This document shows positions 1 to 7,245 of a DNA stretch of 7,750 nt, one piece after another. The translations under genes were made by a program, and so were the position numbers. Origin of the DNA: an uncultured Rikenellaceae bacterium (lineage in GTDB: Bacteria > Bacteroidota > Bacteroidia > Bacteroidales > UBA932). Where the stretch lies: assembly GCA_937906485.1 (NCBI GenBank), contig CALCYB010000056.1, forward strand, positions 1 to 7,750, given 5' to 3'. How positions within the stretch are numbered: the stretch's first letter is position 1; the number at the start of each line of letters is the position of its first letter. The notes beneath the pieces were generated by a model. It ran no database searches, was not told where the DNA came from, and saw only the letters and a list, made by a program, of their open reading frames with translations.

Positions 1-2
1 AA

Positions 3-920
3 GCAGCCGAGATCAAATCTTTGGATGAAGGCCTTCAGAAAACAAAAATGGGCTTGTTCGCCAGAATCTCGCGTGCAATTGCCGGAAAGTCCAAGGTGGA
101 TGACGTGACGCTTGATGAAATCGAAGAAGCTTTGATCGAGTCGGATTTGGGTGTGGATACCACTTTGAAAATCATTGACCTGTTGGAAGACCGTGTTGCC
201 CGTGACAAGTACATGGATGCTTCTGAACTCAACCGCATGTTGAAGGAAGAGATTGCAACCCTCTTGTCTGCCAATGAACAAGTACAGGATCCCTTTGATT
301 TCAGCAAGAAACCCTATGTCATTATGGTTGTAGGGGTGAACGGGGTAGGCAAGACAACCACCATTGGTAAATTGGCTGCCCGTCTTAAAGCGGATGGTAA
401 GAAAGTTGTGCTCGGCGCAGCCGACACGTTCCGTGCGGCAGCGGTTGAGCAATTGACCATTTGGAGCGAGCGGGCCGGGGTTCCTATTGTAAAACAACAG
501 ATGGGCTCTGATCCGGCTTCGGTGGCTTATGATACCGTTTCTTCTGCCGTGGCACAGGGTGCCGATGTGGTGTTGATTGATACCGCAGGGCGTCTGCATA
601 ACAAGATCAACCTGATGAACGAGTTGACCAAGATCCGCAACGTGATGCGTAAGGTGATTCCGGATGCACCCCACGAAGTCCTGCTGGTGCTGGATGGATC
701 CACTGGCCAGAATGCATTCCTTCAGGCGAAGGAATTTACCAAAGCTACCGAAGTGACAGCTTTGGCGGTTACCAAGTTGGACGGAACTGCGAAAGGTGGT
801 GTGGTCATCGGTATTGCGGACCAGTTCCAGATTCCGGTCAAGTTCATCGGGGTCGGAGAGAAGATTGAGGACCTTCAAGTATTTAACAAAAAAGCATTTA
901 TTGATTCTTTATTCAAATAG
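3..920 (+). CDS. ftsY: Signal recognition particle receptor FtsY, 5'-partial
   Basis: FtsY is the SRP-family GTPase that docks ribosome-SRP complexes at the inner membrane and hands nascent membrane proteins to the Sec translocon. The reading frame is open to the left edge. The first visible residues (AAEIKSLDEGLQKTK) match the normal family N-terminal run, so the TTG at 21 is probably internal and the true start lies a short way outside the window. The N-domain helical bundle is at about 45-290 and includes AGKSKVDD. The G domain follows with all guanine-binding motifs: P-loop GVNGVGKTTT (333-362), DTFRAAA (423-443), DTAGR (579-593), the DGSTGQNA loop (693-716), TKLDG (771-785) and closing GVGEKIEDLQVF (849-884). 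About 305 residues are visible. Members of this phylum are typically a little over 310 and lack the long acidic A domain of E. coli FtsY. The stop TAG is 9 bases before pheT, so the two are probably co-transcribed. Identification is very secure. Confidence 0.96.
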   Translation, partial: AAEIKSLDEGLQKTKMGLFARISRAIAGKSKVDDVTLDEIEEALIESDLGVDTTLKIIDLLEDRVARDKYMDASELNRMLKEEIATLLSANEQVQDPFDFSKKPYVIMVVGVNGVGKTTTIGKLAARLKADGKKVVLGAADTFRAAAVEQLTIWSERAGVPIVKQQMGSDPASVAYDTVSSAVAQGADVVLIDTAGRLHNKINLMNELTKIRNVMRKVIPDAPHEVLLVLDGSTGQNAFLQAKEFTKATEVTALAVTKLDGTAKGGVVIGIADQFQIPVKFIGVGEKIEDLQVFNKKAFIDSLFK

Positions 921-929
921 CATAGACCT

Positions 930-3380
930 ATGGAAATTTCCTATAATTGGCTGAAAGAGTATGTTTCATTTGATCTTGCTCCGGAAAAGGTAGCAGAAAT
1001 ACTGACCTTTATCGGTTTGGAAGTAGAGGAGATCAACGTGACCGAAGAAATACCCGGTGGATTGGCCGGCGTCGTTGTGGCAGAGGTGTTGTCTTGTGTG
1101 GACCACCCCGATTCAGATCACCTGCACATTACCCAAGTATCCGTTGGCAGTGGGGATCCGATTCAAGTGGTCTGCGGTGCTCCGAATGTGGCACAAGGAC
1201 AGAAGGTGCTTCTGGCTACCGTAGGTACCAAGTTGCCGACCCCAGACGGATCTGAGTTCAAAATCAAGAAGTCCAAGATCCGTGGTGTGGAATCTTTCGG
1301 GATGATTTGTGCCGAAGATGAATTGGGTATTGGTGAATCTCATGATGGCATCATGGTGCTCGAACCCGAGGCTGTTGTGGGAACACCTGCCAAAGAATAC
1401 CTCCACCTGGCGGAGGAAACGGTATTTACCATTGGTCTGACGCCCAATCGGATCGATGCTGCATCGCACATCGGCGTGGCACGGGACCTGGCCGCATATC
1501 TGAAACTGAACGGGCTGGGCGGTGAACTCTGTCTGCCGTCTGTGGATGCCTTTACGACCCTCGGAGGGACTCCTGTTCCGGTGACCGTGGAAGCCAAGGA
1601 AGGAGCACCCCGGTACATGGGCATTTCCTTGAAAAATGTCAAGGTCGGACCTTCTCCGGATTGGTTGCAACGTAAATTGCTGGCCATCGGTTCCCGTCCG
1701 ATCAACAACATTGTCGATATCACCAATTTTATTCTTCACGAAACGGGACAGCCGTTGCACGCATTTGATGCCTCCAAGATCGAAGGCGGCAGAGTGGTGG
1801 TCCGTATGGCTCAGGAAGGTGAACCTTTTGTGACCCTGGATGGGGTAGAACGCAAACTTTCTGCGCAGGATATGATGATTTGCAACACCGAGCGTCCGAT
1901 GTGTATTGCCGGAGTCTTCGGCGGATTGGATTCCGGAGTAACTGAAGCGACTACGGATGTCTTCCTGGAAAGCGCTTATTTCAATCCGGTCTATGTGCGC
2001 AAGACTTCCAAACGCCATGGCTTGAAGACCGATGCTTCTTTCCGTTATGAACGCGGAGCAGATCCGCTGATTGTGCCTTATGCCGGTTATCGTGCTGCCT
2101 TGTTGATGCAGGAATTGGCCGGAGCACAGATCGTCGGACTGGAAGAATACTATCCTGCTCCGGTTGAGCGTAAACAAGTGGAATTGGACTATGCGCGGAT
2201 GGAGCGTTTCATTGGCAAGAAGATCGGTTCAGAGGTAATTCGGAAGATTCTTGGTTACATGGATTTTGAGTTTGTCTCCGAAACTGCGGAAGGCGCTGTG
2301 GTGTTGGTCCCTTCTTACCGCGTGGATGTTTATCGTGAATGTGATGTGGTGGAAGAAGTACTTCGGATCTATGGGTACAACAACATCGAGTTGCCTGAGA
2401 ATATGCGTGCCTCCATCAACAGTACTCCGAATCCCGATCCCGAAATGGTTCGGATGAAGGTTAGCGACATGTTGGCCGCCAATGGTTTTATGGAATGCAT
2501 GAGCAATTCTTTGACCAAAGCGGATTATTACAATGGTCTGAAGACCTATCCCTCAGAAAACCTGGTACATATTGTCAATCCGTTGAGTTCGGATCTGAAC
2601 GTTATGCGTCAGACTTTGATTTTCAGTGCGCTGGAAGATGTGGCCTATAACCTCAACCGTCAGGCGACGGATCTGATGTTCTTTGAATTGGGGAATGTCT
2701 ATCGTTTTGAGCCGGCCGATGGAGAAACCGTTGCCGATTTGAAGGCTTACCATGAGGAAATGCGCCTTTCGTTGACCATCAGTGGAAAAGGCACACAGCA
2801 TTGGCGTAATACCACCGGACAGGGACATTTCTTTGCATTGAAAGGCCATGTGGAATTGTTGATGAAACGCTTGGGCATTGATTTGTATGCCTTTGAATGT
2901 GCTGCTGCTCCTGCTGATCTCTATCAGGAAGGATTGACCTATAGCCGGGCAGGAAAAGTGCTCCTGACAATGGGTGCCGTTGCTCCGGCGCGTTTGAAGC
3001 AGTTCGGCATCAAACAGCCTGTTTTTGTAGCGGAAATTTCCTGGAAAATGCTCCTGGACCTGTATAAGAAGAACAAAGTCAAATACAGTGAACTGCCTAA
3101 GTTCCCGCGTGTACGCCGTGACCTGGCACTGCTGTTGGATGAAGAGGTTACTTTTGCCCAACTTCGCAAGACTGCACTTTCTACAGAAAAACGTCTGCTC
3201 AAACAGGTGGCTTTGTTTGATGTGTACCGAGGCGACAAGATACCTTCCGGCAAGAAGCAGTATGCTTTGAGTTTTGTGTTCCTGGACGAAGAAAAGACCC
3301 TCACCGATCAAGCCATTGAACAACTGATGGACAAATTGCTGAAGGCTTTTGCCAAGAATCATGCTGCCCAACTTCGCTAG
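930..3380 (+). CDS. pheT: Phenylalanine--tRNA ligase beta subunit
   Basis: This is the beta chain of the cytoplasmic alpha2beta2 enzyme that charges tRNA-Phe with phenylalanine; the alpha chain (pheS) is not in the window. The 816 residues match the usual bacterial length of about 800-820. The N-terminal hallmark MEISYNWLKEYV is followed by the EMAP-II-like tRNA-binding domain (about 42-155, with HPDSDHLHITQV). The B3/B4 editing region, which hydrolyses mischarged Tyr-tRNA, contains RPINNIVDITNFILHETGQPLHAFD-type sequence (256-280) and SKRHGLKTDASFRYERGADP (360-379). Next come the B5 domain (about 411-486, ending DVVEEVLRIYGYNNI), the catalytic-like core (about 490-700), and the C-terminal anticodon-binding FDX-ACB domain (about 722-815, KFPRVRRDLALLLDEEVTF). 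The ATG at 930 fits the family N-terminus. No Shine-Dalgarno sequence is seen in the 9-base gap after ftsY, which is normal for Bacteroidota. Translation ends 22 bases before the shared terminator. No frameshift or missing motif is seen. Confidence 0.98.
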   Translation: MEISYNWLKEYVSFDLAPEKVAEILTFIGLEVEEINVTEEIPGGLAGVVVAEVLSCVDHPDSDHLHITQVSVGSGDPIQVVCGAPNVAQGQKVLLATVGTKLPTPDGSEFKIKKSKIRGVESFGMICAEDELGIGESHDGIMVLEPEAVVGTPAKEYLHLAEETVFTIGLTPNRIDAASHIGVARDLAAYLKLNGLGGELCLPSVDAFTTLGGTPVPVTVEAKEGAPRYMGISLKNVKVGPSPDWLQRKLLAIGSRPINNIVDITNFILHETGQPLHAFDASKIEGGRVVVRMAQEGEPFVTLDGVERKLSAQDMMICNTERPMCIAGVFGGLDSGVTEATTDVFLESAYFNPVYVRKTSKRHGLKTDASFRYERGADPLIVPYAGYRAALLMQELAGAQIVGLEEYYPAPVERKQVELDYARMERFIGKKIGSEVIRKILGYMDFEFVSETAEGAVVLVPSYRVDVYRECDVVEEVLRIYGYNNIELPENMRASINSTPNPDPEMVRMKVSDMLAANGFMECMSNSLTKADYYNGLKTYPSENLVHIVNPLSSDLNVMRQTLIFSALEDVAYNLNRQATDLMFFELGNVYRFEPADGETVADLKAYHEEMRLSLTISGKGTQHWRNTTGQGHFFALKGHVELLMKRLGIDLYAFECAAAPADLYQEGLTYSRAGKVLLTMGAVAPARLKQFGIKQPVFVAEISWKMLLDLYKKNKVKYSELPKFPRVRRDLALLLDEEVTFAQLRKTALSTEKRLLKQVALFDVYRGDKIPSGKKQYALSFVFLDEEKTLTDQAIEQLMDKLLKAFAKNHAAQLR

Positions 3381-3402
3381 GTGGAAGGTTCCCGAAGATT
3401 GG

Positions 3403-3441
3403 AAATAAAAAAATCCCGGACCATCCGGGATTTTTTTATTT
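3403..3441. terminator. Bidirectional intrinsic terminator between pheT and the minus-strand operon
   Basis: The sequence shows a perfect 18-bp inverted repeat: the left arm is 3403-3420, the loop CCA is 3421-3423, and the right arm is 3424-3441. The stem core is TCCCGGA/TCCGGGA, flanked by an A-tract on the left and a T-tract on the right. Read from either strand, this gives a GC-rich hairpin followed by a U-run. It lies 22 bases after the pheT stop and 15 bases after the end of the convergent minus-strand gene, so it should end both transcripts. It is the only structured element in the 76-base gap 3381-3456. Confidence 0.93.
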
Positions 3442-3456
3442 GGATTGTTGAACGGA

Positions 3457-3906
3457 TCAGAAGGTGTAGCGGATGCTCAAACCACCATTGCTCCAACCAC
3501 CGCCAATGTCAGGGATGAGGTTCAAAGTCGGTTTGTAGTCAATAGCAAAGCTTAAAGGAATGGAAGGCAGGGTGTATTCAATACCAGCTACGCCCATGAT
3601 GCCGACGCCGAAGCTGCTGTGTTCTCCCAAAGTCAGTCCTAGGCTTGCACCAGGACCTGCGTAAACATACAGACCGTCTACATTCAAGCTCCAGTGCCAT
3701 TCATAGGCACCACTTGCGTAGATGCCGACACCACTCGGGAAAGAGATACCGGCTTCAAAATCCAAAGCATTGGTAGCGCTTACAAAGGTCTTGTAGGTAG
3801 CGGTAACACCGTAACCGAGACGAAGACCGGCAGCTTGTTTGTAACTTTGAGCAGACAAGGTTCCACCAATCAGCAGAACAATTGCGATAAGTAATGATTT
3901 TTTCAT
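3457..3906 (-). CDS. Small secreted outer-membrane beta-barrel-like protein
   Basis: This is a 149-residue protein with a classic Sec signal peptide: MKKS, a hydrophobic run LLIAIVLLIGG, then TLSA before Q20, the likely signal peptidase I site. The mature part of about 130 residues has alternating polar/hydrophobic stretches rich in Gly, Tyr, Ser and aromatics (AGLRLGYGVTATYKTF, FEAGISFPSGVGIYASGAYEW, GLYVYAGPGASLGLTLG, FGVGIMGVAGIEYTL, LSFAIDYKPTLNL) and ends SIRYTF. A C-terminal Phe is typical of outer-membrane barrels. The size fits an eight-strand barrel of the OmpX/OmpW type, but this is inference from pattern; the family and ligand are unknown. An in-frame start at 4095 would add 63 residues, but those overlap the 3' end of deoC and are not protein-like. 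The ATG at 3906, directly at the signal peptide, is therefore chosen. It lies 28 AT-rich bases after deoC, so it may be the last gene of that operon or have its own promoter. Confidence 0.82.
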   Translation of the reverse strand: MKKSLLIAIVLLIGGTLSAQSYKQAAGLRLGYGVTATYKTFVSATNALDFEAGISFPSGVGIYASGAYEWHWSLNVDGLYVYAGPGASLGLTLGEHSSFGVGIMGVAGIEYTLPSIPLSFAIDYKPTLNLIPDIGGGWSNGGLSIRYTF

Positions 3907-3934
3907 AAAATTATAAGTTATTGATAATGATAGA

Positions 3935-4801
3935 TTAGTAATAGGTGACGGTCCTTTCTTCCAGTTCGGAAAGGATGTTGTTGGCAACACGGCTGGCTCC
4001 GAAACGGAATAATTCGGGACAGAGCCATTCGGGACCCAGGATGGTTTCAACAATGGCATAGTAGCAGGCGGCATCTTTTGCCGTAGATATGCCACCAGCC
4101 GGTTTGAAACCGATCTTCTTGCCGGTCACTTCGTAGTAGCGTTTGATGCATTGGCACATGATGATTGCCGCTGCCGGGGTAGCCGCAGGTTCCATTTTTC
4201 CGGTTGAGGTCTTGATGAAATCAGCACCGGCTTCCATTGCCAGGAAGGATGCTTCAGCAATTTCTTCCTGACCCAACAAGGCTCCGGTCTCCAGAATGAC
4301 TTTCAGGTGAGCATTCCCAACGGCTTGTCTGATTTGGGCGATCTCCTCGAAGCAGGCTTCAGGTCGCTTGTCCAGGAAGGCATTCAGCGCCAAAACGATA
4401 TCCACCTCAGTGGCTCCGTTTTCTACTGCCATCCGGCTTTCCAGTACCTTGACTTCCGTGTAACTTTGTGAAGCAGGAAAACAGCCGGAAACGGTCGTGA
4501 TGCCTACACCGGGGGCCGAGAGGGTGTCTCGGATGACTGCTGCAAAATTGGGGTAAACGCAGATGGATGCTGGGTAAGGATAATCCGGGAATTGTTCTTT
4601 AAAGTGGTTGACTTTCTTTACCAGATTCTGCACTTTGGTCGGCGTATCCGTCGCATTCAAGGTGGTAAGATCGATGAGTCCCAGCATCTTGGACAGAATC
4701 GGCTTGGTCAGCCAATTGTTCAGGTTGTCGTGAATGGCCCCAATGGTGTGCTCCGTCTGTTGGGGATCAATGTTCAATCCGTATTTGGTCAGGTAGTACA
4801 T
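3935..4801 (-). CDS. deoC: Deoxyribose-phosphate aldolase
   Basis: DeoC cleaves 2-deoxy-D-ribose 5-phosphate into acetaldehyde and glyceraldehyde 3-phosphate, the last step of deoxynucleoside catabolism in the cytoplasm. The 288-residue protein carries the class I aldolase signature. The Schiff-base lysine is K197 in ADFIKTSTGK (equivalent to E. coli K167), with K202 in the same motif. K233 in GFKPAGGI corresponds to E. coli K201, and D134 in TEVDIVL to the active-site Asp102; these correspondences are by motif matching. The phosphate-binding C-terminal region with RFGASRVANNIL (266-277) is also present. It is about 30 residues longer than the E. coli enzyme, mostly in an N-terminal helical extension (about 1-35), which I recall as usual for Bacteroidota. 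The gene starts 6 bases after the dtd stop, so the two are surely co-transcribed. No upstream deo genes (deoA, deoD, deoB) or a DeoR-type regulator are visible here. Confidence 0.97.
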   Translation of the reverse strand: MYYLTKYGLNIDPQQTEHTIGAIHDNLNNWLTKPILSKMLGLIDLTTLNATDTPTKVQNLVKKVNHFKEQFPDYPYPASICVYPNFAAVIRDTLSAPGVGITTVSGCFPASQSYTEVKVLESRMAVENGATEVDIVLALNAFLDKRPEACFEEIAQIRQAVGNAHLKVILETGALLGQEEIAEASFLAMEAGADFIKTSTGKMEPAATPAAAIIMCQCIKRYYEVTGKKIGFKPAGGISTAKDAACYYAIVETILGPEWLCPELFRFGASRVANNILSELEERTVTYY

Positions 4802-4807
4802 AGTCAG

Positions 4808-5260
4808 TTATACTTTGTTTTTGGTGTCAATCAGTAGGGTGACGGGACCATCGTTTTCAATGGAAACTTGCATGTCCGCTCCAAAAATACCACATTTTAT
4901 GGTTTTCCCCAAATAAATTTCAAGGCGTTTTTTGAACGATTCATACAGAGGAACAGCAATTTCCGGTGCAGCTGCATGAATCCATGAGGGACGGTTGCCT
5001 TTTTTGGTGGAGGCCATCAGGGTAAATTGGCTGATTACAAGAATTTCGCCATCGGTATCAAGGATGGAGCGGTTCATGACGCCGTTTTCGTCGTCAAAGA
5101 TACGAAGGTTGACAATTTTCTTGCAGAGCCACTCAATGTCTTCCTGCGAGTCATCACAAGCAATGCCTACCAGGATGTTCATGCCCGGGCCGATTTCGCC
5201 GACGATTTCTTCCCGGACGCTGACCCGGGAGCGGCGTACGCGCTGAATGACAACTTTCAT
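4808..5260 (-). CDS. dtd: D-aminoacyl-tRNA deacylase
   Basis: Dtd is a cytoplasmic homodimer that hydrolyses D-amino acids, and achiral Gly, from wrongly charged tRNAs, recycling the tRNA and enforcing homochirality in translation. The 150 residues match the family length of about 145-150. Seen motifs are the N-terminal MKVVIQRVRRSRVSV, the SQFTL motif (77-81), KKGNRPS (86-92), and the C-terminal NDGPVTLLID containing the Gly-cisPro GP pair (138-139) that excludes L-amino acids by reaching into the partner subunit's site. Nothing key is missing. The ATG is 2 bases after the stop of the upstream radical SAM gene, and an AGAGG stretch inside that gene's last codons could act as a ribosome site. 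deoC follows after 6 bases. From memory, many Bacteroides genomes have a MazG-like pyrophosphohydrolase gene between dtd and deoC; it is absent here. Confidence 0.97.
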   Translation of the reverse strand: MKVVIQRVRRSRVSVREEIVGEIGPGMNILVGIACDDSQEDIEWLCKKIVNLRIFDDENGVMNRSILDTDGEILVISQFTLMASTKKGNRPSWIHAAAPEIAVPLYESFKKRLEIYLGKTIKCGIFGADMQVSIENDGPVTLLIDTKNKV

Positions 5261-5262
5261 CG

Positions 5263-6039
5263 TCAGCCTCTGATCTGTATGTTGAAACCCTCTTCTCGAA
5301 GGGGGGCAGCAATGGCATCCATCTCTTCCAGTGTCACTTTTTTCAGTCCGGACATCGGCGTTTCGCGATCAAGGGTGTACATCATGATCTCCCTGGGTTT
5401 GAGCTGGCGGACGATGTTCTGCCAGCCGGCAACTTCTTCCGCTTCGGTAGAATCCAGCAATTGGCCCTCAACCATGCCTTTTAGGAACATGGTCTGCAGG
5501 ATGAAGTTCCCTTGGAAAGAGGCCAGGTGTTCCAGGGTCTTTTCCAAAGAATAGCCCGGAGCCGGACGGTTGATGGCCTCTACGAAGGAGCGGGTGCATC
5601 CGTCAATTTTTAAAATGGGGTTGTTGATTTTCTTCAATGCTTCGCGGACCTGGGGCTTGTGCAGGTTGGAGGCGTTGGACAAGACGGAAATGACCGCTTC
5701 CGGATAGAGCCGGTCCCGTAGTTCAATCGTCAGATCGATGATGGCCGGGAAGTCGGGATGCGCCGTCGGTTCCCCGTTGCCGGAAAAGGTGATGGTGTCA
5801 ATCCTTGTGCCTTCTTCTTTGAGGGAGAGCAGGCGACGGGTCAGGGCCTGACGGACCTCCTCCAGGGTGGGAAGCTGTTTGTCTGCTTGTCCGTCCTTGT
5901 TCCATCCGCATTCGCAGTAGATGCAGTCAAAATTGCACCATTTCCCGTGTCGGGGAAGCAGGTTGATGCCCAAGGAGGATCCCAGCCGTCTGCTGCGGAT
6001 CGGGCCGAATACAATTTCTTCAAATAATAGGGTAGCCAT
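5263..6039 (-). CDS. Radical SAM protein, COG0731 (wyosine-synthase-like) group
   Basis: This 258-residue cytoplasmic iron-sulfur enzyme cleaves S-adenosylmethionine to make a 5'-deoxyadenosyl radical. The cluster motif is C35-x3-C39-x2-C42 in CNFDCIYCECG, with a further C44. It is preceded by the family-specific opening FGPIRSRRLGSSLGINLLP (11-29). Other conserved parts are SGNGEPTAHPDF (86-97, the SAM-binding GGE-like loop), LSNAS (120-124), KIDGCTRSFVEAINRP (144-159) and IMMYTLDRETP (218-228). This layout is that of the COG0731 group, related to archaeal and eukaryotic TYW1 that builds the wyosine base of tRNA-Phe. Bacteria do not normally make wyosine, so the real substrate is unknown and the tRNA link is only a family hint. 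The domain is short, with no flavodoxin part. It starts 15 bases after the amidohydrolase stop and ends 2 bases before dtd, firmly within an operon. The family call is secure and the function open. Confidence 0.9.
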   Translation of the reverse strand: MATLLFEEIVFGPIRSRRLGSSLGINLLPRHGKWCNFDCIYCECGWNKDGQADKQLPTLEEVRQALTRRLLSLKEEGTRIDTITFSGNGEPTAHPDFPAIIDLTIELRDRLYPEAVISVLSNASNLHKPQVREALKKINNPILKIDGCTRSFVEAINRPAPGYSLEKTLEHLASFQGNFILQTMFLKGMVEGQLLDSTEAEEVAGWQNIVRQLKPREIMMYTLDRETPMSGLKKVTLEEMDAIAAPLREEGFNIQIRG

Positions 6040-6054
6040 AGTGGGGTTGTCGGA

Positions 6055-7245
6055 TTAAAGGATACGTCGTGTGTTGCTGTCTTTGGTGGGTTTCATGTGT
6101 TCGAAATCAAAATGGTCCAAGAGTACGGCTCCCGGTTTCTTGCCGACTTCAAAGCTGCCGAAGACCGCATCTTTCCCGATGGCACGGGCTCCGTTCAGGG
6201 TTGCCCAGGTGAGGATTTCTTCGAAGGGGATATGGGGGAAATGCTCCTGGATGCATTTGATTTCCTCAATCATGGAAAGTACCGTGTTGGAGGATAGACT
6301 GTCTGTTCCGATGGCAATCTCCAGTCCTTTTTGGCGGAACAGGTCCAGCGGTGCGAGGCTGCGGTGAATGAACAGGTTGGACAGCGGACAAGTGACCCAG
6401 GTGACGTGATGCAGCTGACTCATGACAGCGTCGATGCTTTCTTCATTGGTGGCGACGTTGTGGATGAGCAGGATGCGTGCGTTCGGGTATCTTTTTCCGG
6501 TTTTGCTCAGGCAGTTCAGAAAATGGAAGACGGCAGGCTTGCCCAAGACCGGCGGTGTCGGAAGGCCGCGTCCTTTGTAGTTGTCTGCCAGGGCACCGGT
6601 GCCGGTCAGGATGAGTTCTTCTTCTTCTTCGGATTCCTGGTTGTGGTAGGAGAGGTAGCCGGAGGCGACCGCTGCCGCTGAAGAAAGAGTCAGCAGTTCC
6701 GGAGACATGGTGTAGGGAGAGTGCGGTGTGGGTGCTGCATCGATGCCGGTTTTCTGTGCTTCTTTGTGCAGTTTGCCGACTTCGTCCAACACGGACAAGG
6801 CTTCCTCCCGAATGGTGCCGAACACTTCCAGGAAGGTCCGTGTGTACATCGGGGATCTGGCTTTCATCTGGAAGGTCTCGTTGCAGTTGGAGATGTCTGC
6901 CATGGCAGAGATGCCGTCAGCATACATCTGGTCCAGGTGTGCTTGTGCGCAGGCAATGCGTTCCTGCTGCCCGGCACATTCCCGCAGTTCATTGATCTGG
7001 TTGATGAAACCAGACATACCGGTTCCTTGCTGGAATTTGTTGTGCAGGTGGGAGAGTTCCAGGTGACAGTGGGCATTGGTGAACCCCGGAACCAGCACAC
7101 CGTTGTAGAATTCTGTGCTTTCTGTTTCACTGGACAGGGTTCCTATCTCCAGCAGGGTGCCGTTTTCGTCAAATTCCAGGTATCCGTTCTTTATCGGGGC
7201 TCCCGTAATCGGGAACACGTAGTGGGCTGCGATGCGTCGTTTCAT
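6055..7245 (-). CDS. Metal-dependent amidohydrolase, COG0402 cytosine deaminase/SsnA-like
   Basis: This 396-residue cytoplasmic enzyme belongs to the amidohydrolase superfamily with a TIM-barrel metal site and a flanking composite beta domain. Visible motifs are N-terminal beta strands with VLVPGFTNAHCHLELSH (50-66, metal ligands H59 and H61), PTPHSPYTMS (172-181, H175), SYHNQESEEEEEL (199-211, H201 and E204 as the HxxE pair), LLIHNV (259-264, H262) and GTDSLSSNTVLSM (313-325, D315). The C-terminal ATLNGARAIGKD and FGSFEVGKKPGAVLLD (362-377) close the barrel and return to the beta domain. These ligands fit the mononuclear deaminase subgroup (guanine, cytosine, S-adenosylhomocysteine or aminofutalosine deaminases). 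A nucleobase-like or aminofutalosine substrate is possible, but nothing nearby (no mqn genes) decides it. The ATG at 7245 overlaps the upstream gene's stop as ATGA, indicating translational coupling. The radical SAM gene follows after 15 bases. Confidence 0.9.
   Translation of the reverse strand: MKRRIAAHYVFPITGAPIKNGYLEFDENGTLLEIGTLSSETESTEFYNGVLVPGFTNAHCHLELSHLHNKFQQGTGMSGFINQINELRECAGQQERIACAQAHLDQMYADGISAMADISNCNETFQMKARSPMYTRTFLEVFGTIREEALSVLDEVGKLHKEAQKTGIDAAPTPHSPYTMSPELLTLSSAAAVASGYLSYHNQESEEEEELILTGTGALADNYKGRGLPTPPVLGKPAVFHFLNCLSKTGKRYPNARILLIHNVATNEESIDAVMSQLHHVTWVTCPLSNLFIHRSLAPLDLFRQKGLEIAIGTDSLSSNTVLSMIEEIKCIQEHFPHIPFEEILTWATLNGARAIGKDAVFGSFEVGKKPGAVLLDHFDFEHMKPTKDSNTRRIL
7242..7245 (-). 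promoter_or_regulatory. ATGA stop/start overlap (translational coupling site)
   Basis: On the minus strand the four bases ATGA hold both the TGA stop of the hypothetical coiled-coil gene and the ATG start of the amidohydrolase gene. Such overlaps usually mean that ribosomes finishing the first gene restart on the second. It supports both the reality of the upstream frame and the chosen amidohydrolase start. Confidence 0.8.

Noticed and set aside
1113..2177. A 354-codon open frame on the minus strand inside pheT.
   Set aside because: It is fully antisense to a secure pheT, has no recognisable motif, and its residue make-up (rich in His, Arg, Ser, Gln) is that of a shadow frame.
3907..3934. 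A possible promoter for the barrel-like gene in the AT-rich gap after deoC.
   Set aside because: TATAAT-like bases are present, but I find no TTTG / TAnnTTTG pair with the spacing expected in Bacteroidota, so no promoter is called.
3907..4095. A longer N-terminus for the barrel-like protein, starting at 4095.
   Set aside because: It would overlap the 3' end of deoC by about 160 bases and bury a textbook signal peptide 63 residues inside the protein.
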